64,000 bases of DNA, taken from the NCBI GenBank assembly GCA_039810585.1, contig JBDHXF010000004.1, positions 62,001 through 126,000 on the forward strand, read 5' to 3'. Positions 7,968-16,363 of the stretch are shown here, piece by piece. Every line of letters starts with the position of its first letter. Within the stretch, counting starts at the first letter, position 1. The stretch is from JBBATK01 sp039810585 (lineage in GTDB: Bacteria; Bacteroidota; Ignavibacteria; Kapaibacteriales; NICIL-2). Both the position numbers and the translations under genes were made by a program. The notes under the pieces were generated by a model. It had not been told where the DNA came from and made no database searches. It worked only from the letters and a program-made list of their open reading frames with translations.

Positions 7968-10547
7968 CTAGTGTGCCTCCCAGCGGAGCGCTACTTGGTA
8001 GAGTTCCTCCAGACGCTTGTCCACCATGTGGAACAGAGTGCCTTCTGCATAGCTGTAATCGCTGCGCATGGCACCGGCTTTAATTCCCATGAGGATTTCC
8101 ACGCCTTCTTCGAAGCGCGAAACGGGCCAAATGTGAAAGGTGCCTTTGCGCACAGCGCGAATCACCGCTTCGTCAAGCATGAGGTCGGCAACGTTTTGTC
8201 GTGGAATGACCACACCCTGATTTCCGGTCAAGCCACGGCGTTGACAGATTTCGAAGAATCCCTTGATTTTTTCGTTCACACCACCGACAGGCTGGATGTC
8301 GCCCTTCTGGTTGATGCTGCCGGTGCAAGCAATGCTTTGGTTGATGGCAACGCCGGAGAGCGACGACAGCATGGCGTACATCTCGGCTGAGCTTGCACTG
8401 TCGCCATCCACACCGCCATAGTTCTGCTCAAACGCGACGGTGGCGCTGAGCGCCAAGGGACGGCGCTGGGCAAACAACTCGCGCAACAAACCCGAAATAA
8501 TAAGCACGCCCTTGGTGTGCGTATTGCCGCTGAATTCCGACTCGCGTTCGATGTTGATGATGCCGGCCGTACCGGCGCTGGTGCTGACCGAGATGCGAGC
8601 CGGCTTGCCAAATGAAACGAGACCGGTGCTATAGACGGTGAGACCGTTGATTTGTCCCACTCGCGATCCCGTGGTATCGATCAGCACTGTGCCCTGCAAG
8701 ATTTGGTTTTGAATCTTATGGTCCTGCAGCTCGGTGCGGTGATGACGCATCTTTACTGCCTTCTCGACACTCGAACGACCCAGAACCCGCTTCTTGTCTT
8801 GCTTGGCAAAGAACGCCGCTTCGCGAATCAAGTCCGCCACTTCTGAAAAATTAATCGTGATTTTATTCTTGTCTTCCGTCTGCGCCACCGCCCACTCCAC
8901 AATGGCAGCGACACCTTGCGGATTGGCATGTGGAAGTTTTTCTTCGGTACAGATTTTGGCAATAAAGCGTGCATAGTTGTGCAACATCTTCTCGGCGCGA
9001 TCAGTTTCGTAGTCGAACTCTGCCGGGATCTTGAACATCTTCTTGAAATCCTCCTCGACCTCATACAAGGCGGTGTAGGTTTCGTAGTTGCCCAGCATTA
9101 TTACTTTTACGTTGCTCTCGATGTGTGCCGGCTTGAGGGCAGTGTTCATCACGGCGGCGCTGTCCTGGGATTGAATCTCCAAACGACCATACAACAACAC
9201 CCTCTTCAGGTTTTGCCACACGCTGGCGTCGGTGAGTAAGTCACTCGCGTTGACAATCAAGTACCCACCGTCAGCGCGCAACAGAGCTCCGGGCTTGATT
9301 TGGGTGAAGTCGGTTTTGACATATCCGCTCTTGTCAATCTTCTTTTCAATCGTGCCAAAGAGGTTCACGTAGGTCGGATAGCTTTCGATGATGATGGGCG
9401 GACTCTTTGTTTCTGAGTTGTCAAGAATCACGTTCACGGAATACTGAAGCAGTTTGTCGCTCACGTTCATACCGGACGACAACACGGTATCGCTCCCCTC
9501 TTCAGCGTGGATGGGCGAAAAGATCTCGATGTTCTGCAGAAGGTCTTCCTCGCATTCGTTGAGGTAGTCTTGAACACCGGCTTCCGTAAAGTGCTCGCGC
9601 TCGCTCTCGAACACATCTTTGACAATTCGAGCGGCATGGTTGCGGTCGTGTTCAATAAGTGATACACGAAAGGCCTGACCCACCTGCATTTGTTTTCGGG
9701 CAATATCTGCCAACTCATCGCGGTACTGCAGGTATTGCTCACGACGTTCCTCGGCGCGTCGCTCCGTCATTTGTCCTTGTGTCACCAACTCATCCAGCTC
9801 GTCGATCAACACGGCTTTGTCCTTTAACAGCACGAACACATCCTGAGATGTCGTGCCATCCTCTGCTTGCACCTGTCCTAAGGTGAACCCTTTTTTGCGC
9901 AGCTCTTTGTCAAAATTCTCGAGCAGTGCCTGCTCTTGATGACGAAAGCGTTTGATGAGTTCGGTGCGAGAGCGACGAAACGAGGGATCGTCGAAGAGCT
10001 GCGGGATTTGGCGACGCAGCACTGTGATGTTTTCTTCCATGGCCTTGGCGAAGGCACGCGCTCCACCGGCCTGAAACTTGAGCAGGCGCGGCATATCGGG
10101 ATACTTAAAATTGTGCACGTAGGCGTAGTCGATAAATGCCTGGTGCGACTTCACCACTCTGCGCAGAACCGATTGAATAGTGGTAAGACGTCCCGTGCCC
10201 AGCAAGCTCATCACGAAGATGTTGAAGCCTCGGGACGAAATTTCCGCTCCCAATCGAATAGCCTCGATGGCGCGGTGTTGTCCTACAATGCCCATCAACG
10301 GCTCCAGTTCGGCTGTGCTTTTGAAGGTGTAAATGCTGGCATCACATCGCCAGCGAAGCTGATCAGCAGTCAGTTCGACAATGCCGGTGGCAACAGAGCT
10401 CTTGTCGTGTTTGCGTGTACGACGAGAGTCCTTCGGACTTTGCTTTAAGCGTTTGGTGCGGTGTCGTGCAGCAGCAGTAGTTGACTTAGCGAGGCGCTTG
10501 GCAGGTTCTGGAATGTTCGTGCGAGGACTGGACTTTTCAGCAGGCAT
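7968..10547 (-). CDS. AAA_32/Lon-type ATP-dependent protease
   Basis: 859 residues from ATG 10547, which has GGAG seven bases upstream; the longer frame to 10580 is not needed. After a basic, disordered ~50-residue N-terminus comes an ATPase module whose Walker A is degenerate (LLGTGRLTTI, Arg in place of the usual Lys), as is typical of the AAA_32 branch. A long helical insertion follows, then a Walker B/sensor region. The C-terminal Lon protease domain has GDSAS with the catalytic Ser and EKIKGF with the catalytic Lys. It is predicted to be a cytoplasmic protease distinct from classical LonA; substrates are unknown. It is the first gene of a same-strand run lon-rpe-mazG-LCP. Confidence 0.9.
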   Translation of the reverse strand: MPAEKSSPRTNIPEPAKRLAKSTTAAARHRTKRLKQSPKDSRRTRKHDKSSVATGIVELTADQLRWRCDASIYTFKSTAELEPLMGIVGQHRAIEAIRLGAEISSRGFNIFVMSLLGTGRLTTIQSVLRRVVKSHQAFIDYAYVHNFKYPDMPRLLKFQAGGARAFAKAMEENITVLRRQIPQLFDDPSFRRSRTELIKRFRHQEQALLENFDKELRKKGFTLGQVQAEDGTTSQDVFVLLKDKAVLIDELDELVTQGQMTERRAEERREQYLQYRDELADIARKQMQVGQAFRVSLIEHDRNHAARIVKDVFESEREHFTEAGVQDYLNECEEDLLQNIEIFSPIHAEEGSDTVLSSGMNVSDKLLQYSVNVILDNSETKSPPIIIESYPTYVNLFGTIEKKIDKSGYVKTDFTQIKPGALLRADGGYLIVNASDLLTDASVWQNLKRVLLYGRLEIQSQDSAAVMNTALKPAHIESNVKVIMLGNYETYTALYEVEEDFKKMFKIPAEFDYETDRAEKMLHNYARFIAKICTEEKLPHANPQGVAAIVEWAVAQTEDKNKITINFSEVADLIREAAFFAKQDKKRVLGRSSVEKAVKMRHHRTELQDHKIQNQILQGTVLIDTTGSRVGQINGLTVYSTGLVSFGKPARISVSTSAGTAGIINIERESEFSGNTHTKGVLIISGLLRELFAQRRPLALSATVAFEQNYGGVDGDSASSAEMYAMLSSLSGVAINQSIACTGSINQKGDIQPVGGVNEKIKGFFEICQRRGLTGNQGVVIPRQNVADLMLDEAVIRAVRKGTFHIWPVSRFEEGVEILMGIKAGAMRSDYSYAEGTLFHMVDKRLEELYQVALRWEAH

Positions 10548-10828
10548 CAAGATACTCCGGGTCGGTGACGAGTGCTTCAAAAATACAGGGAAAGCTCACT
10601 CAGAGCGCAGATGTGTGTAGATACATAAAAGGCAATCACTGAAGGCTCTCAAGCTCTCGTCTTGCTCTCTGCATCACCGCATCGACAGGCACAGCGCATT
10701 TTTTTTGTAACCGATCGCACTTGGAAGGTTTGTTTGCATCAAGAGCGGATCGGAATCCTGCACCCCACGGAAGAGTATTTCAACGCGGTGAATTTGATAT
10801 TGAGTCTCACTTTGAGAAGGACACCACT

Positions 10829-11854
10829 ATGAATCGTAAGAACTTTCTTCGCAGTCTTGGAGCTATCGGCATTGCATCGATGGTACCGAGCAACCATGTC
10901 ACACAACTTTCTGCAGCGTCGCGTTTACAAAAGCGCATGGATGGCACCTGTGTGTTGATCCCGTCGGAAACTCGCGGCCCCTATCCCTTGGATCTGAGCC
11001 AGGACTACTCGAAGTTCCGTCAGCAGATCAATGAGGACAAGACCGGATTGCCTTTGAATGTGACCTTCACGATCGTGAACATCAACGACTCCTGCTCGCC
11101 CGTCACCAACGCCCGCGTGGATGTGTGGCACTGCGATAAGGATGGCGTGTACTCGGGATACAATCAGCCGGGCATCAACACGGTGGGACAAACATTTTGT
11201 CGCGGCATTCAAATGACCGATGCCAATGGTCAGGTGCGATTCAGCACCATCTACCCCGGTTGGTATAATGGTCGTATTACTCACGTCCATTTCGAGATCT
11301 ACTTGAATTCCGTGCTGAGTGTCACCTCGCAGCTCTGTTTTCCCGACAGCCTCAATACATCGGTGTATCAAACAACACTCTATGCGGCTCACGGACAGAA
11401 CTCCTCCGTTGCCAATAACGCAGCCGATCAGGTGTTCAGTGATGGATATTCAACTCAGTTAGCAAGCATCAGCGCTAATAGCGAAGGTGGCTACGATGCC
11501 GAGCTGCTTGTGGGTATCGACATGAAGACCAGCGGTGTGGCCCTGTTGGAGCCGGAAACCGGAGGACAATTCCGACTTCTTCAAAACTCACCCAATCCCT
11601 TTGCCGATCGCTGTCGCATTCCCTTTGTGCTTGCCAATCCCGCACTCGTCCTCCTGGAAATTTATGCACTGGACGGACGGAAGGTCGCAACAGTTCTCGA
11701 CGAATACCGCGATCCGGGTGAGCATGAGGTTGTGCTCAACGCACAGACCGAAGACTGGAACTTGCAGGATGCCGCCTATGTGTACCAGTTGAGCACGACG
11801 AACAGTTTCGGACACTTTTCCCAATGCAAAGTGCTAACGCGTGTCGGGGACTGA
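10829..11854 (+). CDS. Secreted intradiol ring-cleavage dioxygenase-like protein with T9SS sorting domain
   Basis: 341 residues from ATG 10829, with AGAAGGA upstream. The N-terminus NRKNFLRSLGAIGIASM looks like a Tat-type or Sec leader with RK in place of RR. Residues ~50-215 form an intradiol dioxygenase domain: GPYPLD supplies the first Tyr ligand, and YPGWYNGRITHVHFEI supplies Tyr and two His that bind non-haem Fe(III) in the family. The last ~85 residues (NSPNPF, YALDGRKVATV, then YVYQLS...KVLTRVGD) are a type-A T9SS C-terminal sorting domain. The protein should therefore reach the cell surface. Its aromatic substrate is unknown; no other aromatic-degradation gene is nearby. Confidence 0.88.
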   Translation: MNRKNFLRSLGAIGIASMVPSNHVTQLSAASRLQKRMDGTCVLIPSETRGPYPLDLSQDYSKFRQQINEDKTGLPLNVTFTIVNINDSCSPVTNARVDVWHCDKDGVYSGYNQPGINTVGQTFCRGIQMTDANGQVRFSTIYPGWYNGRITHVHFEIYLNSVLSVTSQLCFPDSLNTSVYQTTLYAAHGQNSSVANNAADQVFSDGYSTQLASISANSEGGYDAELLVGIDMKTSGVALLEPETGGQFRLLQNSPNPFADRCRIPFVLANPALVLLEIYALDGRKVATVLDEYRDPGEHEVVLNAQTEDWNLQDAAYVYQLSTTNSFGHFSQCKVLTRVGD

Positions 11855-11936
11855 GCACTCGGGCACTCTGCTCTTAGGCTCTCTAAGCTCAGTCACTCTT
11901 CAAACACAGCATCATCTGTTCGGTTTTCACCCAAAT

Positions 11937-11971
11937 GCAAAGGCTCGGTTGCGAAGCAGCCGAGCCTTTGC
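11937..11971. terminator. Long hairpin between convergent genes
   Basis: GCAAAGGCTCGG pairs with CCGAGCCTTTGC around an inner TGC-gaa-GCA, giving a 15-pair stem with one mismatch pair. It lies between the dioxygenase and aldo/keto reductase genes, whose 3' ends face each other. It probably ends transcription from both sides, although no T-run follows. Confidence 0.65.
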
Positions 11972-12017
11972 CTGTGTAAGAACATCTCCTCGCGGGGCCT
12001 CGCCAAGCGCGAACTGC

Positions 12018-13037
12018 CTACATTCGTCGACCATCAATGAGATTCAATGTGCCACCCATGGCGCCGTTGACGGGGCCGTTGGATAAGAAGTCGTGCGGAA
12101 AGCCAAGCTCAATAGCAGAGACCTCATCGAGGCTCTTGAGGATGTCGTCCGGAAGCACTAAGTCTACACACGAGAGCGAGTCTTGCAACTGCGCAGCCGT
12201 ACGAGCGCCCACAATGGGAACCACGGATTGACCACGTTGACGGGTCCACGCCAACGCCACTGCAGCGGGTGATGCGTTCAGCTTTGCAGCACTGTCCACA
12301 ACAACTTGCGCGATCGATTGAGCGCGATCGCTGCGTCGTTGGGAGTTTTCAGCAACTCGTCCCTGCTCGCCGCGCAGATATTTGCCGGTCAATGCACCGC
12401 CGCCGAGTGCCCCCCAAGGGGTGACAGTCATGCCCATGGCTTTTGCCATGGGAAGCAAATCGCGATCCGGCGTGCGTTGCAGCAAGGAGTACTCGATTTG
12501 CAACGCGCTAAAGGTCGACCATCCGCGGAAATGCGCCAGGGTGTTGGCTTGCGACACAATCCATGCCGGCGTGTCGCTGATGCCGATGTAGTGCACCATG
12601 CCTCGTGAAATCAAATCGTCCAATCCGCGCATCACTTCTTCCACCGGTGTGGTGAAATCCCAGGCGTGCAACCACAGCAAATCGATGAACTCTGTGTTCA
12701 TGCGTTTGAGCGAGGCGTGCACGGAGCGCATCATGTTCTTGCGGTGATTGCCGGAGAACTGCACATCGGCTTCCCTGTCGCTCAGCGTGTATTTGGTCGC
12801 CAGAACAAAGTGATCCCGGTCAGAGTGAATGAACTCTCCCGTCCACTGTTCAGAAATTCCGTTGTGGTAGCGATTGGCGGTGTCGACAAAGGTTCCGCCG
12901 GCATCGGCAAAGGTGTCGAACACGGCTTTGCTCAACTCGTAGTCGGCTCCCATGGCCCATTCAGTGCCAAAGGTCATGGTGCCGAGGCAGAGTTCGGAGA
13001 CGCGTAATCCGGAAGGACCGAGTAAGACTTGTCGCAT
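12018..13037 (-). CDS. Aldo/keto reductase
   Basis: 339-residue NADPH-dependent oxidoreductase of the (beta/alpha)8 barrel type. The catalytic tetrad is visible: Asp in FVDTANRY, Tyr in the same segment, Lys in LATKYTL and His in LLWLHAWD. The C-terminal cofactor-binding part has SVVPIVGARTAAQL. ATG 13037 is chosen because AGGA lies upstream; the frame stays open 159 bases further but without family similarity. The C-terminal region ends with GTLNLIDGRRM. The substrate cannot be predicted. It is a single gene, convergent with the dioxygenase gene. Confidence 0.93.
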   Translation of the reverse strand: MRQVLLGPSGLRVSELCLGTMTFGTEWAMGADYELSKAVFDTFADAGGTFVDTANRYHNGISEQWTGEFIHSDRDHFVLATKYTLSDREADVQFSGNHRKNMMRSVHASLKRMNTEFIDLLWLHAWDFTTPVEEVMRGLDDLISRGMVHYIGISDTPAWIVSQANTLAHFRGWSTFSALQIEYSLLQRTPDRDLLPMAKAMGMTVTPWGALGGGALTGKYLRGEQGRVAENSQRRSDRAQSIAQVVVDSAAKLNASPAAVALAWTRQRGQSVVPIVGARTAAQLQDSLSCVDLVLPDDILKSLDEVSAIELGFPHDFLSNGPVNGAMGGTLNLIDGRRM

Positions 13038-13189
13038 AGTTTTTTTTCCTCTCGTGAATACAATGTCCATCGTAGGTGCACGACGCCTCAGTTCGGGTTT
13101 TCGTGCCTGCGCTCTCGCGCTCACAAAAGTACGGCCTCTCAATCTCCGATCGTAAACCACTCGATTGTCTATCATTCCCACAACGCAAA

Positions 13190-13217
13190 AAGCCAATGCG
13201 TAGGGTGCATTGGCTTA
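13190..13217 (-). terminator. Rho-independent terminator of the osmC-like gene
   Basis: On the minus strand AAGCCAATGC and GCATTGGCTT form a 10-pair stem with a 7-base loop, followed by TTTGCG. It lies about 50 bases past the stop of the OsmC-family gene. Confidence 0.75.
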
Positions 13218-13267
13218 AAACGAAGAATCATGCGGGGCAAGTGGTGAAGCAAGCTCACCGCACGTTC

Positions 13268-13726
13268 TTATTGCACTACGATGATCTGAGGGATCATGGT
13301 CACTTTTGCGGTAATCGAGTTCGAGATCAAACACGCAGCCTCAGACTTTTCCAAGATGCGCTGAGCTCGTTCGAGATCTTTCTCGTGGAGAATTTCAAGA
13401 GTCGGTCGGAGTTCCACGGCTGTCATTTGAAACTTGCCTTCCACTTTATCCAAGGTCCCGCTCGATCCGCAGGTAAAGGAGCGGAATTCCAATTTGGAAT
13501 TTTCAGCGATGGCTAAGAAGGTGGTCATTAAGCAAGAACTGACGGCTGCCGTGTAGAGGTGTTCGGGTGACCATATACCGGGAATTCCGCTCGGGAACTG
13601 CGGTGGTGTTGCCACCTCCACGCAGTTGGGTTTGTGTGCGGCGTGTTCCTCGATTTCGGGCGAACACATGGTGCCGCGTCGATCGGCGTTCCAGGTAATG
13701 GTGACGTTATACTGATGTGGATCCAT
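13268..13726 (-). CDS. OsmC/Ohr-family protein
   Basis: 152 residues from ATG 13726. OsmC-type proteins reduce organic hydroperoxides with two Cys, or act on related thiol chemistry. Here the region SPEHLYTAAVSSCLMTTFLA holds the first conserved Cys (with Glu upstream), and EAACLISNSI holds the second. The N-terminal NVTITWNADRRGT strand region and the VEVATPPQFPSG segment fit the family. The frame is open upstream, but that part encodes a Thr/Ile run from a GTGATG microsatellite and is not real protein. It is downstream of two rhodanese genes on the same strand, which suggests a role with reactive sulfur or peroxide. Confidence 0.9.
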   Translation of the reverse strand: MDPHQYNVTITWNADRRGTMCSPEIEEHAAHKPNCVEVATPPQFPSGIPGIWSPEHLYTAAVSSCLMTTFLAIAENSKLEFRSFTCGSSGTLDKVEGKFQMTAVELRPTLEILHEKDLERAQRILEKSEAACLISNSITAKVTMIPQIIVVQ

Positions 13727-13754
13727 GGTGATGTGTGTTGTAGTGATAGCTTTT

Positions 13755-13786
13755 GTGATGGTGGTGATGGTGATGGTGGTGGTGAC
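13755..13786. repeat. GTGATG/GTG microsatellite
   Basis: A low-complexity tract of GTGATG and GTG units lies 29-60 bases upstream of the osmC-like start codon, in the gap after the rhodanese gene. Such tracts can change length by slippage and shift promoter spacing. Confidence 0.8.
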
Positions 13787-13839
13787 AGAGTTCTTTCGCT
13801 TTCTTGTCGCGCACAAAGAATTGAACGCGACGCTATGCT

Positions 13840-14160
13840 TTAGTTCAAAATCTTGCGTTGTAATTGATGCCAAGGACCTCCGTTGTGCACGGCGTCGAAG
13901 CCACTAGACTTCAACATGCGGGCGGCGGCGGCACTGCGAGCGCCGGAGGCACAGCAAGTAATCACGGCGCGGTTTTTATTCTTGAGATCCTTGTGTGTGG
14001 GACTCAGCTTGTCGACCGGGATATTGACCGATCCCTTGATGTGACCTGATGCGTACTCGCGAGCGGTGCGCACGTCGAGAATCAGCGCACCTTCGTTGAC
14101 TAAGGAAGCATAATCCGGTTCGGGTGCTGAGCTCAGCAGCGATTTCAGGAAGTTGATCAT
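13840..14160 (-). CDS. Rhodanese-like sulfurtransferase (second of pair)
   Basis: 106 residues from ATG 14160; the start overlaps the stop of the upstream rhodanese gene by four bases (ATGA), so translation is coupled. A single rhodanese domain: LILDVRTAREYASGHIKGSVNIP is the conserved N-terminal part, and TCCASGARSAAAARMLKSSGF carries the active-site loop with catalytic Cys70 (CxxGxR), preceded by a second Cys. The first ~15 residues are a hydrophobic/amphipathic leader of unclear role. It would carry persulfide sulfur. Close sequence similarity to its neighbour suggests tandem duplication. Confidence 0.92.
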   Translation of the reverse strand: MINFLKSLLSSAPEPDYASLVNEGALILDVRTAREYASGHIKGSVNIPVDKLSPTHKDLKNKNRAVITCCASGARSAAAARMLKSSGFDAVHNGGPWHQLQRKILN

Positions 14161-14465
14161 GATATCAAGCCCTTTCCTTGAACGTTGAGTTCGTGTTGTT
14201 CTTGCAGGTCGTGCAGGTTGTACCACGGTCCCACATCGGTGCAGTTAATGCCATTGGAGTGCAGTAGGCGAGCAGCAGCGCGGCTACGAGCGCCGGATGC
14301 ACAGCAAAGCGTGATGTCGTTCGTGATGGCTTTCAATTCGTCGAGCTTGAGAGGTAAAAGACTAAACGGGATATTCATGGCTCCGTCAAAATGTCCGTCG
14401 TGGAATTCCTCAGGAGTGCGCACATCGATAATGGTGCGCGTTTGCAGAAATGACTGTGTTTCCAT
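14157..14465 (-). CDS. Rhodanese-like sulfurtransferase (first of pair)
   Basis: 102 residues from ATG 14465. Single rhodanese domain with TIIDVRTPEEFHDGHFDGAMNIP and the active-site loop CCASGARSRAAARLL, catalytic Cys55. Same CC-ASGAR loop and same GPW motif after it as the next gene. Persulfide carrier in the cytoplasm. Together with the next rhodanese, the DUF2892 gene upstream and the Crp/Fnr gene it forms a module like a split YgaP (rhodanese plus membrane DUF2892) with its regulator. Confidence 0.92.
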   Translation of the reverse strand: METQSFLQTRTIIDVRTPEEFHDGHFDGAMNIPFSLLPLKLDELKAITNDITLCCASGARSRAAARLLHSNGINCTDVGPWYNLHDLQEQHELNVQGKGLIS

Positions 14466-14667
14466 ACGCTGATATAAAAGAGTAAATGGTGTATGTGAGT
14501 GATGATGTAAAGACTAGAGTGACAATGTTGAAACGGGGCTGTGTTAAGTTTCGAAAGCCGGACAGACATAGTTCAAGCCGCCCGATTCGTAACGACACGT
14601 TCAGGATTTTTTCAATACGCGCCTGCCGAAGGCAGTCGCGAACTGAGAGACTACTAAGCGACGCTGA

Positions 14668-14877
14668 TTAGTCGGACTTCTTGACCCAACGGTTGAGTCC
14701 GATAATCTGATAGATGGGACAGTAATTCACCAGACTGGTGAGCGTAAAAATGGCGGCGACGATAAGCAGAATCAATGCCAGCGTGCCGCTGATGACATTG
14801 GTGAAATACAGGACCAAGACAACCACGGCAAACGCCAGGCGGAGCAGGCGATCGGTGGCGGACATATTCTTAATCAT
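14668..14877 (-). CDS. DUF2892 small membrane protein (YgaP C-terminal-like)
   Basis: 69 residues with two hydrophobic helices (LLRLAFAVVVLVLYFTNVIS and LALILLIVAAIFTLTSLVN) and the family ending NYCPIYQIIGLN. ATG 14877 has CGGAG seven bases upstream. This domain is fused behind rhodanese in E. coli YgaP, where it anchors the enzyme in the inner membrane; here it is a separate gene 200 bases upstream of the two rhodaneses. It contains one Cys in the conserved NYCP motif. Confidence 0.9.
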   Translation of the reverse strand: MIKNMSATDRLLRLAFAVVVLVLYFTNVISGTLALILLIVAAIFTLTSLVNYCPIYQIIGLNRWVKKSD

Positions 14878-14951
14878 GGTGTTCTCCGTTCTTGTGTTGT
14901 TGTTTGTGATACAAAACTATCGAGCTTCAAAAGCCTCCACAGGAACAATTG

Positions 14952-15566
14952 TTACCATAACTCATCTTTTTTCAAAAGTCGGATTTCGTTGCGTCCGGTC
15001 TCAATTCTGCCCATTTCTTTCAGTTTTCGGATAAGTCTGGTGGCAGCCTCACGCTGCATGTTCAGCTCCTGGGCTATATCGTCGTGGGTCACGTGCAGCA
15101 CATCCGAGGCTTGAGCGCGAAAACGAGAGAGCAAGTAGGTCCATAAGCGCTGATCCATATTGTGGAAGGCGATGTCATCGATCACCTGTAACAGCCGCTC
15201 CAATCGCGATTGAAAGGTGAGCGCCACAAACTCGCGCCACACGGAGTATTTCTGCCACTCTTCCACATAACGCAGTTCCACGGCGTAGAATTGCGTCTGT
15301 TGCTCAGCAACAGCCTTGATAGCACTACGCCGAGTGGTGGAACAACAGGTGAGCGATAGGGCGCAGGTTTCGCCCGATAGGATGTGGTAGAGAAAAGCTT
15401 CAGCCCCCTCTTCGCTCTGACGCAGCACCCGAATGCACCCGCTGAGTACCACTGGAATGACCGTAATGGTCATCCCCGGTTCCATGAGCACGGCGCCTTC
15501 GTCTACAGTGAGGAGTTTGGTGTGTGACTGAAATATTTGCTCGAATTGCGGGTCGTCAAATAGCAT
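14952..15566 (-). CDS. Crp/Fnr-family transcription regulator
   Basis: 204 residues from ATG 15566, with AAGGGA upstream; a GTG at 15599 is less likely. The N-terminal cyclic-nucleotide-binding-like domain (VDEGAVLMEPGMTITVIPVVLSGCIRVLR, ILSGETCALSLTCC) is followed by the dimer helix and a winged HTH (VTHDDIAQELNMQREAATRLIRKLKEMG). It lacks an N-terminal Fe-S Cys cluster, but has paired Cys in the effector domain (LTCCSTT) that could sense redox or persulfide. The head position before DUF2892 and rhodanese genes suggests it controls them. An inverted repeat and an 11-bp direct repeat lie in its leader. Confidence 0.92.
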   Translation of the reverse strand: MLFDDPQFEQIFQSHTKLLTVDEGAVLMEPGMTITVIPVVLSGCIRVLRQSEEGAEAFLYHILSGETCALSLTCCSTTRRSAIKAVAEQQTQFYAVELRYVEEWQKYSVWREFVALTFQSRLERLLQVIDDIAFHNMDQRLWTYLLSRFRAQASDVLHVTHDDIAQELNMQREAATRLIRKLKEMGRIETGRNEIRLLKKDELW

Positions 15567-15610
15567 ACAATCCCTTTCTGAGCGCAATCTACTGAGCACG
15601 CAGGGAATCT

Positions 15611-15653
15611 GTTCCGTTTCGGAACCTTATCAATTCTTCAAAAATTCTTCAAA
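15611..15653. promoter_or_regulatory. Candidate operator: inverted repeat plus 11-bp direct repeat
   Basis: GTTCCG-ttt-CGGAAC (15611-15625) is a perfect inverted repeat 45 bases upstream of the Crp/Fnr start. Next to it AATTCTTCAAA occurs twice head to tail (15632-15642 and 15643-15653), one helical turn apart. Such symmetry is typical of protein-binding sites; autoregulation is inference. Confidence 0.45.
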
Positions 15654-15681
15654 CGCAAGGGTCGGGATCTGACACCGACAA

Positions 15682-16215
15682 TCAATTCTTGGCGTGTTTA
15701 GCGCGCATTTGAGCATTGAATTGCTCAGATTGACCTCGAGGAACAGTCAGACTTTGCCAATCGCTCTTCCGATACATCTTCGCCAGCATCACGATTTGTC
15801 CCACGTGGTACGCCGTATGCCCGATCTGCCGCTGAATGGCTTCCAAAACGCTATGCGCTTCCGCTCGGATGAGAACCTCACGTTCAACATCGGCTGAGCT
15901 CAGACTACTCATGCTGGCAAACAAGCATTCCCAACCGGCATTCCAGCGGTTCATAAGCTCCTGACGACTGAGGGCTTCCACCTCAAATTCGTTATCTCGA
16001 TGGCGATTCTCCTTTTCGCCATCGCTCGTGAGAAAATCGGTCCAACGCGATATCATGTTGCCGTGAAGATGCTTGACGATCGTGGCGATGGAGTTGCACT
16101 CTTCATCCTCCTGACGGTTCAAGGCTTCGTCCGACACCTGGGCAATGGCTCGCTCACCCAGCGAACGGTAGCTCAGAAATACGGCTGTGCTGCTCGCCAG
16201 AAAATCACTGGTCAT
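15682..16215 (-). CDS. DinB-like protein (DUF1572 type)
   Basis: 177 residues from ATG 16215, with AAGGGA five bases upstream. Predicted four-helix DinB-fold protein; the metal ligands are likely His in TIVKHLHGNM and His in GHTAYHVGQIVMLAK, both typical of DUF1572. Members are thought to be metal-dependent thiol-using enzymes (bacillithiol or similar) of unknown reaction. A second, more typical DinB gene lies at 53128-53658. It is transcribed away from the NdpA-like gene. Confidence 0.85.
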   Translation of the reverse strand: MTSDFLASSTAVFLSYRSLGERAIAQVSDEALNRQEDEECNSIATIVKHLHGNMISRWTDFLTSDGEKENRHRDNEFEVEALSRQELMNRWNAGWECLFASMSSLSSADVEREVLIRAEAHSVLEAIQRQIGHTAYHVGQIVMLAKMYRKSDWQSLTVPRGQSEQFNAQMRAKHAKN

Positions 16216-16257
16216 GGTAATCCCTTGTGTAATGGATGAAATGTTGATAAGCAATTG

Positions 16258-16275
16258 ACGAGGCGGAAGCCTCGT
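16258..16275. repeat. GGAA-loop hairpin between divergent genes
   Basis: ACGAGGC-ggaa-GCCTCGT, a 7-pair stem in the gap between the DinB-like and nucleoid-protein genes. It is transcribed as a leader hairpin of one or both, or is a small dispersed palindrome. Confidence 0.5.
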
Positions 16276-16363
16276 GCGTTCTATTTTGCCCTTCTGTGTT
16301 CACTTAGGTCTGCCTGCAGACCAAAAACCGCGACACATTCTCCTCGAACATACCACGACGAAT

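Noticed and set aside
14941..14955. AACAATTGTT palindrome as a regulator site
   Set aside because: It straddles the stop codon of the Crp/Fnr gene and a 10-base AT-rich palindrome is expected by chance.
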